Source: Pseudomonadota bacterium (lineage in GTDB: Bacteria; Pseudomonadota; Alphaproteobacteria; Rhizobiales; Devosiaceae). From it: DNA of 18,862 bases. Under the pieces are notes generated by a model. That model was not told the origin of the DNA and searched no databases. It saw nothing but the letters and a program-made list of their open reading frames with translations. Below are positions 6,309 to 13,335 of this stretch, piece after piece. The number at the start of each line of letters is the position of its first letter. Position 1 is the stretch's first letter. A program made the position numbers and the translations under genes. The stretch covers positions 1 to 18,862 of the forward strand of contig JAEYXQ010000151.1 of assembly GCA_023431205.1 (NCBI GenBank). The letters are read 5' to 3'.

Positions 6309-6416
6309 TGACCAGATCGGCGGCTTTTCGTGGTGGAGGCCGCCCCTCCAAGGTCAGACGCTTCGGCATTTGACCCCCAGACCCCGCCCATCCCCTCGGG
6401 CGGGGTCTTCTTTTTT
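6309..6416 (+). ncRNA. small RNA 4, same promoter design but no CCUCCUCCC motif
   Basis: A predicted transcript of about 108 nt inferred from the shared promoter layout and a strong plus-strand terminator. It contains hairpins GGCGGC/GCCGCC (loop region TTTTCGTGGTGGA, about 6319-6344) and GGTCA/TGACC (about 6352-6375). It lacks the CCTCCTCCC motif; instead one loop carries GTGGTGGAGG, so it may differ in target or act on its siblings. It could also be a decayed copy. The terminator has its T-tract only on the plus strand, so it serves this unit and not the convergent aminotransferase gene. Confidence 0.5.
6380..6416 (+). terminator. terminator of sRNA 4
   Basis: Perfect 10-bp stem GACCCCGCCC / GGGCGGGGTC, 8-base loop, then TTCTTTTTT. 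Confidence 0.9.
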
Positions 6417-6423
6417 CCGGGGT

Positions 6424-7626
6424 TCAGGCCACGCCGCTGCAGAATTCCTGGATCTTGCGCACCGCCGCCTCGAGCTCGTCCGTGCTCGCCGCATAGCTCA
6501 GCCGGAAGTGCCCGGCGAGGCCGAAGGCGCTGCCATGCACCAGCGCCACCCCGGTTTCCTCCAGAAGGCCCAGCACGAAATCCTCGTCCGTCGCCAGCTT
6601 GCGGCCGCCGGCGCTGGTCTTGCCCAGCAGCGCCGTGCACGATGGGAAGACATAGAACGCGCCCTCCGGCGTGAGGCACTCCACCCCCGAAGCAGCATCG
6701 AGCCCCGACACCACCAGGTCACGCCGCGCCTGGAACGTCCGCCGCCAGTCGGCGAGGAAGTCCTGCGGCCCGTTCAGCGCCGCCACCGCCGCCCATTGCG
6801 AGATCGAGGTCGGATTGGTTGTCGACTGGCTCTGCAGCTTCAGCATCGCCCCCAGCAGCGGCCGCGGCCCGGTGCAATAGCCGATGCGCCAGCCGGTCAT
6901 GGCATGCGACTTCGATACCCCGTTCATGGTCAGCGTCCGCTTCTGCAGGGCGGGCTCGACCTGGGCGATCGTCGCAAAGCTGCCGCCATCATAGACCAGC
7001 ACTTCATAGATATCGTCGGTGAGGATGTGCACCTGCTCGTGCCGCAGCAACACCTCGGCGAGCCCCTTGAGCTCCGCCGCCGTGTAGGCCGCGCCGCTGG
7101 GGTTGGATGGGGTATTGAGGATCAGCCACTTGGTTCGCGGGCTGATCGCCGCCTCAAGCACCTCCGGCGTCAGCTTGAACCCGGTGGACGCATCCGCCAG
7201 GGCCAGCACCGGGTCGGCGCCGCACAGCCGCACGATTTCGGGGTAGCTCACCCAATAGGGCACCGGCACCACCACCTCATCGCCCGGGTTCAGCGTCGCC
7301 ATCAGCGCATTGAAGATGATCTGCTTGCCGCCCGATGACACGAAGCAGTCGGCCGCGGTCACATCCAGCCCATTGTCGCGGCGGAACTTGGCCGCCACGG
7401 CCTCCTTGAGCTCGGGAATGCCGTCGACATTGGTGTAGCGGGTCTTGCCGCTGTTGATGGCGGCGATCGCCGCCTCGCGCACATGCTCCGGCGTATCGAA
7501 GTCCGGCTCGCCAGCGGAAAGCGCGATCACCTCACGGCCCTCGTCCGCCATGGTCCGCGCCTTCTGCGAAATCGCCACCGTCGCCGACGGCGCCACCCGC
7601 CCCAGAGCTTCCGACAAGAACCCCAT
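6424..7626 (-). CDS. class I PLP-dependent aminotransferase (AatA-like aspartate aminotransferase)
   Basis: A 400-aa fold-type I aminotransferase that probably moves the amino group between aspartate (or a related amino acid) and 2-oxoglutarate. Motifs: SAGEPDFDTP (37-46), YWVSYPE (124-130), NTPSNPSGAAY (171-181), TDDIYE (203-208), the PLP-binding lysine Lys239 in GVSKSHAMTGWRIGY, and the substrate-carboxylate Arg375 in HFRLSYA. The sequence resembles rhizobial AatA throughout but is divergent, so the substrate is uncertain. The ATG at 7626 has an excellent GGGAGGA site 5 bases upstream; a longer in-frame start adds only a low-complexity extension. The gene converges on the sRNA array, 8 bp from the last terminator. 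Confidence 0.92.
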   Translation of the reverse strand: MGFLSEALGRVAPSATVAISQKARTMADEGREVIALSAGEPDFDTPEHVREAAIAAINSGKTRYTNVDGIPELKEAVAAKFRRDNGLDVTAADCFVSSGGKQIIFNALMATLNPGDEVVVPVPYWVSYPEIVRLCGADPVLALADASTGFKLTPEVLEAAISPRTKWLILNTPSNPSGAAYTAAELKGLAEVLLRHEQVHILTDDIYEVLVYDGGSFATIAQVEPALQKRTLTMNGVSKSHAMTGWRIGYCTGPRPLLGAMLKLQSQSTTNPTSISQWAAVAALNGPQDFLADWRRTFQARRDLVVSGLDAASGVECLTPEGAFYVFPSCTALLGKTSAGGRKLATDEDFVLGLLEETGVALVHGSAFGLAGHFRLSYAASTDELEAAVRKIQEFCSGVA

Positions 7627-7716
7627 CGCATCCTCCCGAATTGCCGCCGGAGCGATACTGGCACTTCCCGCCGCCTGCAACCTCAGAGTGGGGCCTCGTC
7701 TCGCACCCCGACGCGA

Positions 7717-7758
7717 CTCCCCTCGCCCCTCCGGGGAGAGGGGCCGAGGGTGAGGGGC
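7717..7758. repeat. palindromic REP-like element
   Basis: The inverted repeat has CCCCTC / GAGGGG arms around CCCCTCCGGGG, followed by CCGAGGGTGAGGGG. Read on the other strand it is the familiar CCCCTCACCCT...CTCTCCCC type of dispersed intergenic palindrome. It lies between the LacI gene and the aminotransferase gene, both on the reverse strand. Confidence 0.65.
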
Positions 7759-7771
7759 TCTTCCCGAGCTC

Positions 7772-8842
7772 CTATCGCGGCGCTGCCGTGCTCTCCCGCA
7801 CCACCAGCTTTGGCGTCAGCAAATGCCGCCCCTCGACCTGCACCCCGCCAAGTGCTGCATCCACAGCCCGGCGGGCGATTTCCGCCATCGGCTGCTCCAC
7901 CGTTGTCAGCTTCGGCGTCGACACCGCTGATTCCGGCACACCGTCAAAGCCCACAATCGACACGTCTCCGGGCACGGTTCGCCCACTGCGGAACAGCCAG
8001 TCGATCGCGTGCATCGCCACCCGGTCCGACATCGCCAGGATCGCCGTCGGCGATTCCGCCCCCGCGAACAGCCCCTCCATGGCCGCCGCGATCGTCGCCG
8101 GATCGGCCTGCGTCTCGAACACCGGCACCGTCTCGCGCCCGATGCCCGCAGCCTCGAGCGCCTGCCAATAGCCATGGGCGCGGTCCCGCGAGGTCGAATA
8201 GAGCGCCGCCTCGATCTCCGCCGGCGTCACCTGCCCCGCATGGTTCGGGCTGAGTTCCGTCGACAGGATCCCGAAGCGGCGGTGCCCCAGGCCGATCAGG
8301 TTCTCCGCTGCGAGCCGTGCGCCGAGCACATTGTCGACCCCGATCGCCGGCACCGTGGTGTCGCCCGCCCCGATCGCCAGCGCCACATAGGGGAGCTTGC
8401 GCGCCCGCGTCACCTCCACCAGTCGCTCGCCACCCTCGACGCACAGCAGGATGAAGCCGTCGACCACCGCCGACTGGATGTTCCAATCCACCCGCTCTTC
8501 GCTCAGCGCCGAAACCAGCGCCACCCCCGCCCCCTGCGCATCGCAGATATCGGAGATGTGCTTGAGCAGGTCGCGCGCCCACAGATCCTCGAAAAAATAG
8601 CTCAGCGGCTCGATCGCCGCGACGCCGACGGCGTTGACCCGGCCCGCGCGCAGCAGCCGCCCGGCGACGCTGGGGCCGCCATAGCCGAGCCGCTCCGCCA
8701 CCGCCAGCACGCGCTCCCGCACTTCCTCGCGCACCAGCTCCGGCTTGTTGAACACATTGGATGCAGTGCCCTGCGACACCCCCGCCTCGCGGGCCACGTC
8801 ACGGAGCTTCACCCCGTCTTCCGCTACAACTTTTCTCGCCAT
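7772..8842 (-). CDS. LacI-family transcriptional repressor
   Basis: A 356-aa protein. The LacI helix-turn-helix (residues about 11-58) reads VKLRDVAREAGVSQGTASNV then FNKPELVREEVRERVLAVAERLGY, including the hinge region. The remainder is a periplasmic-binding-protein-like sugar-sensing domain ending with DVSIVGFDGVPES and LTTVEQPMAEIARRAVD. The effector is likely a sugar or related small molecule (family knowledge). The ATG at 8842 gives the normal LacI N-terminus; an upstream extension would run across its own operators. Three palindromic operators lie in the divergent region, one 22 bp upstream of this start, so it probably represses itself and the divergent 59-aa ORF. No sugar transporter or catabolic gene is adjacent, which is unusual for this family. 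Confidence 0.93.
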   Translation of the reverse strand: MARKVVAEDGVKLRDVAREAGVSQGTASNVFNKPELVREEVRERVLAVAERLGYGGPSVAGRLLRAGRVNAVGVAAIEPLSYFFEDLWARDLLKHISDICDAQGAGVALVSALSEERVDWNIQSAVVDGFILLCVEGGERLVEVTRARKLPYVALAIGAGDTTVPAIGVDNVLGARLAAENLIGLGHRRFGILSTELSPNHAGQVTPAEIEAALYSTSRDRAHGYWQALEAAGIGRETVPVFETQADPATIAAAMEGLFAGAESPTAILAMSDRVAMHAIDWLFRSGRTVPGDVSIVGFDGVPESAVSTPKLTTVEQPMAEIARRAVDAALGGVQVEGRHLLTPKLVVRESTAAPR

Positions 8843-8863
8843 CCCAGCAGCATAGCCGATATT

Positions 8864-8877
8864 TTGTATCGGTTCAA
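8864..8877. promoter_or_regulatory. LacI operator O1 (imperfect)
   Basis: TTGTATCGGTTCAA differs at two positions from the perfect palindrome at 8913-8926. It lies close upstream of the LacI start, suited to autoregulation. Confidence 0.6.
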
Positions 8878-8884
8878 TTTTTCC

Positions 8885-8913
8885 TTGACGGAGAGAGTAT
8901 GGAGGCGCATATT
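8885..8913 (+). promoter_or_regulatory. sigma-70-type promoter of the 59-aa ORF
   Basis: TTGACG at 8885-8890, a 17-bp spacer and CATATT at 8908-8913. Operator O2 overlaps the end of the -10 element and the expected start site (about 8920), a classic repression layout. Confidence 0.6.
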
Positions 8914-8926
8914 TGAACCGGTTCAA
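8913..8926. promoter_or_regulatory. LacI operator O2 (perfect palindrome)
   Basis: TTGAACCGGTTCAA is a perfect 14-bp palindrome with the central CG step typical of LacI/GalR operators. It sits on the transcription start region of the plus-strand promoter. Confidence 0.82.
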
Positions 8927-8945
8927 GCACCACTGCGTTAGCCGA

Positions 8946-8959
8946 TTGAACCGATTCAA
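8946..8959. promoter_or_regulatory. LacI operator O3
   Basis: TTGAACCGATTCAA differs from the perfect palindrome at one position. Its last bases overlap the AAGGAG ribosome binding site of the 59-aa ORF. Its centre lies 33 bp from that of O2. Confidence 0.75.
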
Positions 8960-8970
8960 GGAGAACAGCC

Positions 8971-9150
8971 ATGATCCCGGCCAGCTATGTCTTCAAGGGC
9001 TACTACCACGATCGTTGGGAAGCGCCCGCCGCCACTCAGCAAACCCCCGCCAGCACTTCGGGCCGCAGCGGCGGCACGCTGATCCCCCACACCTGGTTCA
9101 GCCGCCCGCGACTGACCGGCCCCCGCCCCGCCAGCCTTCTCCACACATGA
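8971..9150 (+). CDS. small protein of 59 aa under LacI operators, function unknown
   Basis: This short frame begins MIPASYVFKGYYHDRWEAP and continues with a Pro/Ser/Thr/Arg-rich, probably disordered tail ending SLLHT. The ATG is preceded by AAGGAG with 7-base spacing, and upstream lies a good promoter overlapped by two LacI operators, so expression under repressor control is well supported even though I recognise no family. It has no signal peptide or membrane helix. The tail could also be the scar of a longer gene that lost its reading frame, because codons after about residue 25 look less constrained. It is the only visible divergent target of the LacI regulator. Confidence 0.6.
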   Translation: MIPASYVFKGYYHDRWEAPAATQQTPASTSGRSGGTLIPHTWFSRPRLTGPRPASLLHT

Positions 9151-9185
9151 GCGCTCCCGCTTGCTTTTCTCTACCGAAAGCACCC

Positions 9186-9232
9186 CGCCCCTCCTCTTCC
9201 CCTTTCAGGGGGAGGGCGTGAATGGAGGTACG
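9186..9232. repeat. GC-rich palindromic REP-like element
   Basis: An inverted repeat with a TCCCC-TTTCA-GGGGGA core, followed by GGGCGTGAATGGAGG. It is similar in style to the other intergenic palindromes in this window and sits between the 59-aa ORF and the small membrane protein gene; it may stop readthrough from the LacI-controlled promoter. Confidence 0.45.
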
Positions 9233-9332
9233 GGGGAAGCGCCGCCACAAAATCGCCCCACCATCAACCCACTGCCGGCCCATTCCACGCGCTCTATGAT
9301 CGTCATCGCCACTGGTCAGGCCCGACGATCCC

Positions 9333-9623
9333 ATGCCCAAGTCCTCTTCTCCGCGTCGCTTCCGCATCCGCCTCTACGCAGTCCTCTCCGGGCTGCTAGC
9401 CACAATCGGCGCTGCGGCCGCCCTGTTTGCCGGTGTGACCCCGGCAACCGCGGCGAACCTGGCCAGCCAGCCGGACACGCAGATTGCCGTGTTCATGGTG
9501 CCACTCACTCTGCTGGTGGTGGCGGTCCTTTGCGAGGTGTCGCGCTTTGCCTTGCGCGGCCCCTTGCCGGCCGAACTCCCTCGGCCATCCTCCCGGCGCC
9601 CTCTGTCCTCCCAGGAGGGTTAG
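9333..9623 (+). CDS. small membrane protein with two predicted helices, function unknown
   Basis: A 96-aa protein with a basic N-terminus (PKSSSPRRFRIR) and two hydrophobic segments, residues about 14-35 and 50-69, joined by a short loop TPATAANLASQPDTQ that would face the periplasm. The C-terminus is Pro/Arg/Ser-rich and cytoplasmic by the positive-inside rule. I do not recognise the family. The ribosome binding site is weak, but the membrane topology is coherent and a clear terminator follows at 9657. Confidence 0.65.
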   Translation: MPKSSSPRRFRIRLYAVLSGLLATIGAAAALFAGVTPATAANLASQPDTQIAVFMVPLTLLVVAVLCEVSRFALRGPLPAELPRPSSRRPLSSQEG

Positions 9624-9656
9624 CCGCGGGGACTTCCAGGCTCCTGACGATGACTC

Positions 9657-9680
9657 GGCCGGCGCAAGCTGGCCTTTTTC
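9657..9680 (+). terminator. rho-independent terminator
   Basis: Stem GGCCGGC / GCTGGCC (one G-U pair) with a GCAA tetraloop, followed by five Ts. It ends the transcript of the small membrane protein. Confidence 0.8.
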
Positions 9681-9753
9681 TTGTCCGCCTTCCGGCTGAT
9701 TGCTCTCGCCGCCGCCGAGGTTCACACTCCTCCCCTGCAAGGAGGAACTGACC

Positions 9754-10182
9754 ATGCTTGTCGAGACCATCCTCAAGGCCAAGGGCACCCTGGTCCACAC
9801 CCTGCCCGAAACCGCCACCCTCGCCGAGGCCGTAACCCTGCTCAACCGGCACAATATCGGGGCCGTGGTCGTCACCAGCCCGGACGGAGCCGTGACCGGC
9901 ATCCTCTCCGAACGCGACGTCGTCCGCCGCCTCGGCACCGACCCGGCCGCGACCCTGTCGCTCCGCATCGCCGAGTGCATGAGCCGCGCCGTGGTCACCG
10001 CCGGCCGCACCGCACCGATTGCCGAGATCATGGAAACCATGACCCGCCGCCGCATCCGCCACGTTCCCGTGGTGGATGGAGGCGACCTTGTCGGCATCGT
10101 CTCCATCGGCGACGTGGTCAAGCTCAAGATCGAAGAGGTGGAGCACGAGGCCGAGGAACTGCGCAGCTACATCGCCTCCTGA
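9754..10182 (+). CDS. CBS-pair domain protein
   Basis: A 142-aa protein made almost entirely of two CBS domains (about residues 13-62 and 75-125), which form a Bateman module that usually binds adenine nucleotides. Signature stretches are NIGAVVVTSPDGAVTGILSERDVVRRL and RRRIRHVPVVDGGDLVGIVSIGDVVK, both with the typical G-(I/L)-(V/L)-(S/T)-x-x-D ending. The C-terminus is a charged helix rich in Glu. It resembles stand-alone alphaproteobacterial CBS proteins; the partner is not predictable. The start at 9754 has a perfect AAGGAGG site at 9739-9745, ruling out the longer in-frame extension. Confidence 0.92.
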   Translation: MLVETILKAKGTLVHTLPETATLAEAVTLLNRHNIGAVVVTSPDGAVTGILSERDVVRRLGTDPAATLSLRIAECMSRAVVTAGRTAPIAEIMETMTRRRIRHVPVVDGGDLVGIVSIGDVVKLKIEEVEHEAEELRSYIAS

Positions 10183-10208
10183 GGCCGGCGCGGGGTCAAC
10201 CTTACCAA

Positions 10209-10237
10209 CCTTGCGAAGCTTTCATCGCCTCGCAAGG
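10209..10237. other. perfect 8-bp inverted repeat between two genes
   Basis: CCTTGCGA and TCGCAAGG enclose 13 bases. No T-tract follows, so it is not a standard terminator; it could be a regulator site or a structured leader of the downstream LTxxQ gene. Confidence 0.4.
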
Positions 10238-10311
10238 ACGTGAACAGCTTGGCTCACCTACTCTTCTTCGCATGCCGGCACCTCCCCGGCACCCATGCAG
10301 AGGAACACGCC

Positions 10312-10887
10312 ATGAAGACGCTTCACTCGACGGCCCTGATTGCCCTTCTGACCGCCACCCTCGGTCTCTACGCCGCGGCGCCCGCCACGGCGCAGGGCCC
10401 CATGGACGGCCCCATGCAGTTCCACCGACAGCACGGCGGCCCCGGCCCCATGCACAGCGGGCCCGGCTTCGGCGGCGGCGCCTTCGGCTTTGGCTTCGGT
10501 GCCGGCGCCGAGGCGGTGGAAATTGCCCTGGTCCGCCTCAGCCACCGCGTGGACCTCACCGCCGAACAGCAGCCGCTGTTCGATGCCTTCCGCGAGGCAG
10601 CCCTGGCTGCCGCCACTGACCTCGAAGCCAAGGTCGACGACCTCAAGCCCGGCAACACCGACGACTCCGGCATCGCCGCCCGCTTCTCCGATCGCCTCGC
10701 TGTCGAGCGCGCCCGCCTCGAAGCAATGGAAGCGGTGGAGCCCAGCCTTACAGCCTTCTTCGACAGCCTCACCGACGGGCAGCTCAAATCCCTCGAACCC
10801 CGTCGCGGTGGCCGCCCCCACTTCCGCCTCTTCGGCCCCGGCAACGCCTCCCCCGAGGAAGCGCCCGACGCCGCAACCAACGGCTGA
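10312..10887 (+). CDS. periplasmic LTxxQ-motif (Spy/CpxP-like) protein
   Basis: A 191-aa protein with a signal peptide (residues 1-28, MKTLHSTALIALLTATLGLY then AAAPATAQG). A Gly/Pro/Met/His-rich linker (29-66) leads to a helical domain with two LTxxQ motifs, LTAEQ at 82-86 and LTDGQ at 153-157. This is the hallmark of Spy/CpxP-type periplasmic chaperones, which respond to envelope or metal stress. The His/Met-rich stretch PMQFHRQHGGPGPMHSG could bind metal (inference). The start has GAGGAA at 10300-10305 and begins the signal peptide. It is probably its own transcription unit, followed by a REP-like palindrome. Confidence 0.85.
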   Translation: MKTLHSTALIALLTATLGLYAAAPATAQGPMDGPMQFHRQHGGPGPMHSGPGFGGGAFGFGFGAGAEAVEIALVRLSHRVDLTAEQQPLFDAFREAALAAATDLEAKVDDLKPGNTDDSGIAARFSDRLAVERARLEAMEAVEPSLTAFFDSLTDGQLKSLEPRRGGRPHFRLFGPGNASPEEAPDAATNG

Positions 10888-10908
10888 CACCGGTCTCAAC
10901 CACTATCG

Positions 10909-10955
10909 CCTTCTCCCGTTGCGGGAGAAGGTGCCCGAAGGGCGGATGAGGGGTT
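10909..10955. repeat. REP-like palindrome (CCTTCTCCCG type)
   Basis: A perfect stem CCTTCTCCCG-TTG-CGGGAGAAGG followed by TGCCCGAAGGGCGGATGAGGGG. This combined sequence is a familiar dispersed element in many proteobacterial genomes (memory). It lies between the LTxxQ gene and the PLP-enzyme gene and may form a transcript-end hairpin. Confidence 0.75.
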
Positions 10956-11026
10956 CCTCTCCACAATTGCCCTGCCCGGCGCATTCCACTACCACTGGGT
11001 CCGGACCAAACCTCCGGACCCTGCCT

Positions 11027-12256
11027 ATGACCAGCCTGCCGCTTGACCCCGCGCGTATCCGCGCGTTCTTCCCCGCCTTCTCCGAACCGAGCCTTCAGGG
11101 TCAGGCCTTCTTCGAAAATGCCGGCGGGTCCTATACCGCCCAGCCGGTCCTCGACCGGCTCGATCGCTACTACCGCACCACCAAGGTCCAGCCCTATGGC
11201 GTCTACCCTGCCTCGGCCGAAGCCGGCGAAGCCATGGACCTTGCCTTCAGCCGCATGGCTCAGGCGCTCAACGTCACCCCCGACTGGATCCAGTTCGGCC
11301 CCTCCTCCTCCGCCAACACCTACGTGCTCGGCACCGCCTTCGCCGGCTGGCTGCAACCGGGCGACGCCGTCGTCGTCACCGACCAGGATCACGAAGCCAA
11401 TGGCGGTGCCTGGCGGCGGCTCGAGCGCCACGGGGTCGAAGTGCGCGAATGGAAGGTCGATCCCCAGACCGGCCGCCTCGCCCTCGCCGATCTCGACCGC
11501 CTGCTCGACAGCAAGGTGCGGCTGGTCAGCGCCCCGCACTGCTCCAACATCGCCGGCGAGATCAATCCGGTCGCCGACATCGTCTCTCGCGCCCACGCCA
11601 TGGGCGCCCTGGCCGCCATCGACGGCGTCAGCTACACGCCGCACGGCCTGCCCGACCTCGCCGCCCTCGGCGCCGACATCTATTTCTTCTCCACCTACAA
11701 GGTGTACGGCCCCCATCAGGGCGTTCTCGCCATCCGCCCCGAACTTGCCGCCCAGCTTCCCAACCAGGGCCACTTCTTCAACGACTTGAAGCCGCGCTAC
11801 CGCCTGACCCCGGCCGGCCCCGATCATGCCCAGATCGCCGCTGCCGCCGGCGTAGTCGACTACCTCGAAGCCGTCGCCGCCCTCGCACCCGCCGATATCG
11901 GCGGCACCGATCCCTTCCGCCGCGCCCACGCCGCCATGCGGGCGCAGGAGATCGCCCTGGCAACGCCCCTGCTCGACTACCTGGGCCGCCGCAACGATAT
12001 CCGCCTGATCGGTCCCGGCGACCCGCAAAAGCGCGCCCCCACCATCGCCATTGCCCATCGCGACCCCGGCGCCGAACTGGCCGGGCGGCTCGCCCGGCAC
12101 GGCATCATGGCCGGAGGCGGCCATTTCTATGCCTGGCGCCTGCTCCAGGCCGTCGGCATCGACCCAAATCATGGCGTCCTGCGCCTCTCCTTCGTCCACT
12201 ACACCACCCCCGAAGAAATCCAGCAGCTCATCGCCGCCCTCGACGCAGAACTCTAG
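11027..12256 (+). CDS. cysteine desulfurase-like PLP enzyme (aminotransferase class V)
   Basis: A 409-aa fold-type I PLP protein. Evidence includes FFENAGGSYTAQPV (28-41), DQDHEANGGAWRRL (119-132; His122 stacks on PLP), SAPHCSNIAGEINPV (168-182), DGVSYTPHG (199-207; Asp199 pairs with the pyridine nitrogen) and the PLP lysine Lys225 in FSTYKVYGPHQG. The position of the desulfurase catalytic Cys (usually G-H-H-C-A) reads GGHFYAWR (364-371) here, so true cysteine desulfurase activity is doubtful. It resembles the desulfurase-like subgroup of unknown activity. The ATG at 11027 gives a natural N-terminus but lacks a strong ribosome binding site. No Fe-S assembly genes are adjacent. Confidence 0.9.
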   Translation: MTSLPLDPARIRAFFPAFSEPSLQGQAFFENAGGSYTAQPVLDRLDRYYRTTKVQPYGVYPASAEAGEAMDLAFSRMAQALNVTPDWIQFGPSSSANTYVLGTAFAGWLQPGDAVVVTDQDHEANGGAWRRLERHGVEVREWKVDPQTGRLALADLDRLLDSKVRLVSAPHCSNIAGEINPVADIVSRAHAMGALAAIDGVSYTPHGLPDLAALGADIYFFSTYKVYGPHQGVLAIRPELAAQLPNQGHFFNDLKPRYRLTPAGPDHAQIAAAAGVVDYLEAVAALAPADIGGTDPFRRAHAAMRAQEIALATPLLDYLGRRNDIRLIGPGDPQKRAPTIAIAHRDPGAELAGRLARHGIMAGGGHFYAWRLLQAVGIDPNHGVLRLSFVHYTTPEEIQQLIAALDAEL

Positions 12257-12285
12257 AGGCTGCATTGCCCTGCCCCATACTCGGT

Positions 12286-12318
12286 GTCATCCCCGCGAAA
12301 GCGGGGATCCATCCTGAG
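12286..12318. repeat. REP-like element (GTCATCCCCGCGAAAGCGGGGAT type)
   Basis: The perfect stem ATCCCCGC-GAAA-GCGGGGAT (12289-12308) is followed by CCATCCTGAG. This is a well-known dispersed alphaproteobacterial palindrome (memory). A diverged relative is at 13336-13373. Confidence 0.8.
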
Positions 12319-12397
12319 ATGTTGAGCGCGCCAGTCGGGAGTGCTTCCAGGCTCGCCTTGCAACCTCCTGTGCCTCCACACCCACCGAGCGCCATCC

Positions 12398-13303
12398 ATG
12401 CCCCGCCCCCTCGCCACCCTCCTGCTGATCATCTGCACCGCGCTCTGGGGCTTTGCCTTCATCGCCCAGAAGACGGCTATGGACGTCATGGGCCCGCTCA
12501 CCTTTGCCGGCACCCGCTACCTTCTGGGCGGCCTGTTGGTGCTGCCCCTCGCCCTGTGGGAATACCGCCGCCGCAAGCGGGCCTTCACCCGCGCCGACCT
12601 GCTCCTCACCGCCGCCATGTGCCTCGCCTTCTTCGGCGGCTCATGGCTGCAGCAGGCCGGTCTCGCCACCACCACCGTCACCAATGGCGGCTTCCTCACC
12701 GGTCTCTACGTCTTCTTCGTGCCAATCGTCGGCTGGCTCCTGTTCCGCGCCCTGCCCCACCCTGCGGTGTGGCTTGCCGTCCCCGCAGCACTCGTCGGCA
12801 TCTATCTGCTGAATGGCGGCGAGCTCGAGAGCTTCACCATCGGCGACATGATGATCATCATCAGCGCCGTGTTCTGGGGCTTCCACGTCACCCTGCTCGG
12901 CCATCTTGCCCGCACCACCGGCCTGCCGATCACCGTCTCGGCCGCCAGCTTCCTGGTCGCCGGCATCCTCGCCACCGCCATCGCTCTGCCCACCGAAGCG
13001 CCGACGCTGTCCGGCATCGGCGCCGGCTGGCTCGAGATCCTCTATGCCGGCGTTCTGTCCACCGCTGTCGGCTTCACCCTCCAGGCGGTCGGCCAGCAAT
13101 ACGTGCCTCCGGCCAATGCGGCCGTCATCCTCTCGGCGGAATCCTTGTTCGCGGCGCTGGGCGGCGCGCTCTTGCTCGGCGAACGCCTGCCGCCGGTCGG
13201 CTATGCCGGCGCCGCCCTCATCTTCCTCGCCATCGTCACCGCCGAAGGCCTGCCGCCACTGCTCGAACGCCGCCGCCAGCACACCTTCAAGCCAACCAAC
13301 TGA
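12398..13303 (+). CDS. EamA/DMT-superfamily transporter
   Basis: A 301-aa inner-membrane protein with about ten hydrophobic segments and the two-repeat EamA layout. Repeat 1 (about 5-140) opens LLLIICTALWGFAFIAQKTA and contains FAGTRYLLGG; repeat 2 (about 150-285) contains GDMMIIISAVFWGFHVTLLG, then AESLFAALGGALLLGERLPP, which matches the conserved E-(P/S)-(V/L/A)-x-A-x-x-(G/A) end of EamA domains. The family exports amino acids or other metabolites; this one's substrate is unknown. The ATG at 12398 immediately precedes the first helix. The ribosome binding site is poor. The gene is convergent with the DUF2147 gene. Confidence 0.92.
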   Translation: MPRPLATLLLIICTALWGFAFIAQKTAMDVMGPLTFAGTRYLLGGLLVLPLALWEYRRRKRAFTRADLLLTAAMCLAFFGGSWLQQAGLATTTVTNGGFLTGLYVFFVPIVGWLLFRALPHPAVWLAVPAALVGIYLLNGGELESFTIGDMMIIISAVFWGFHVTLLGHLARTTGLPITVSAASFLVAGILATAIALPTEAPTLSGIGAGWLEILYAGVLSTAVGFTLQAVGQQYVPPANAAVILSAESLFAALGGALLLGERLPPVGYAGAALIFLAIVTAEGLPPLLERRRQHTFKPTN

Positions 13304-13335
13304 GCCCTAGAGCACCCAGTCACCCACATGCTCGA

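Noticed and set aside
6380..6416. Hairpin considered as the terminator of the reverse-strand aminotransferase gene
   Set aside because: Its T-tract is on the plus strand only; read from the reverse strand the run of A comes before the stem and no T-run follows.
5959..7338. 459-codon open frame covering the sRNA array and part of the aminotransferase gene
   Set aside because: It crosses two strong terminators and runs antisense to a well-conserved gene; the composition is low-complexity Arg/Pro. Not coding.
8009..8941. 310-codon plus-strand open frame opposite the LacI gene
   Set aside because: Antisense shadow rich in Arg/His; it would also run through the LacI operators.
10784..12265. 493-codon reverse-strand open frame
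   Set aside because: It is antisense to the PLP enzyme with a Gly/Asp/Ala-rich composition, the mirror image of high-GC codon usage; no family features.
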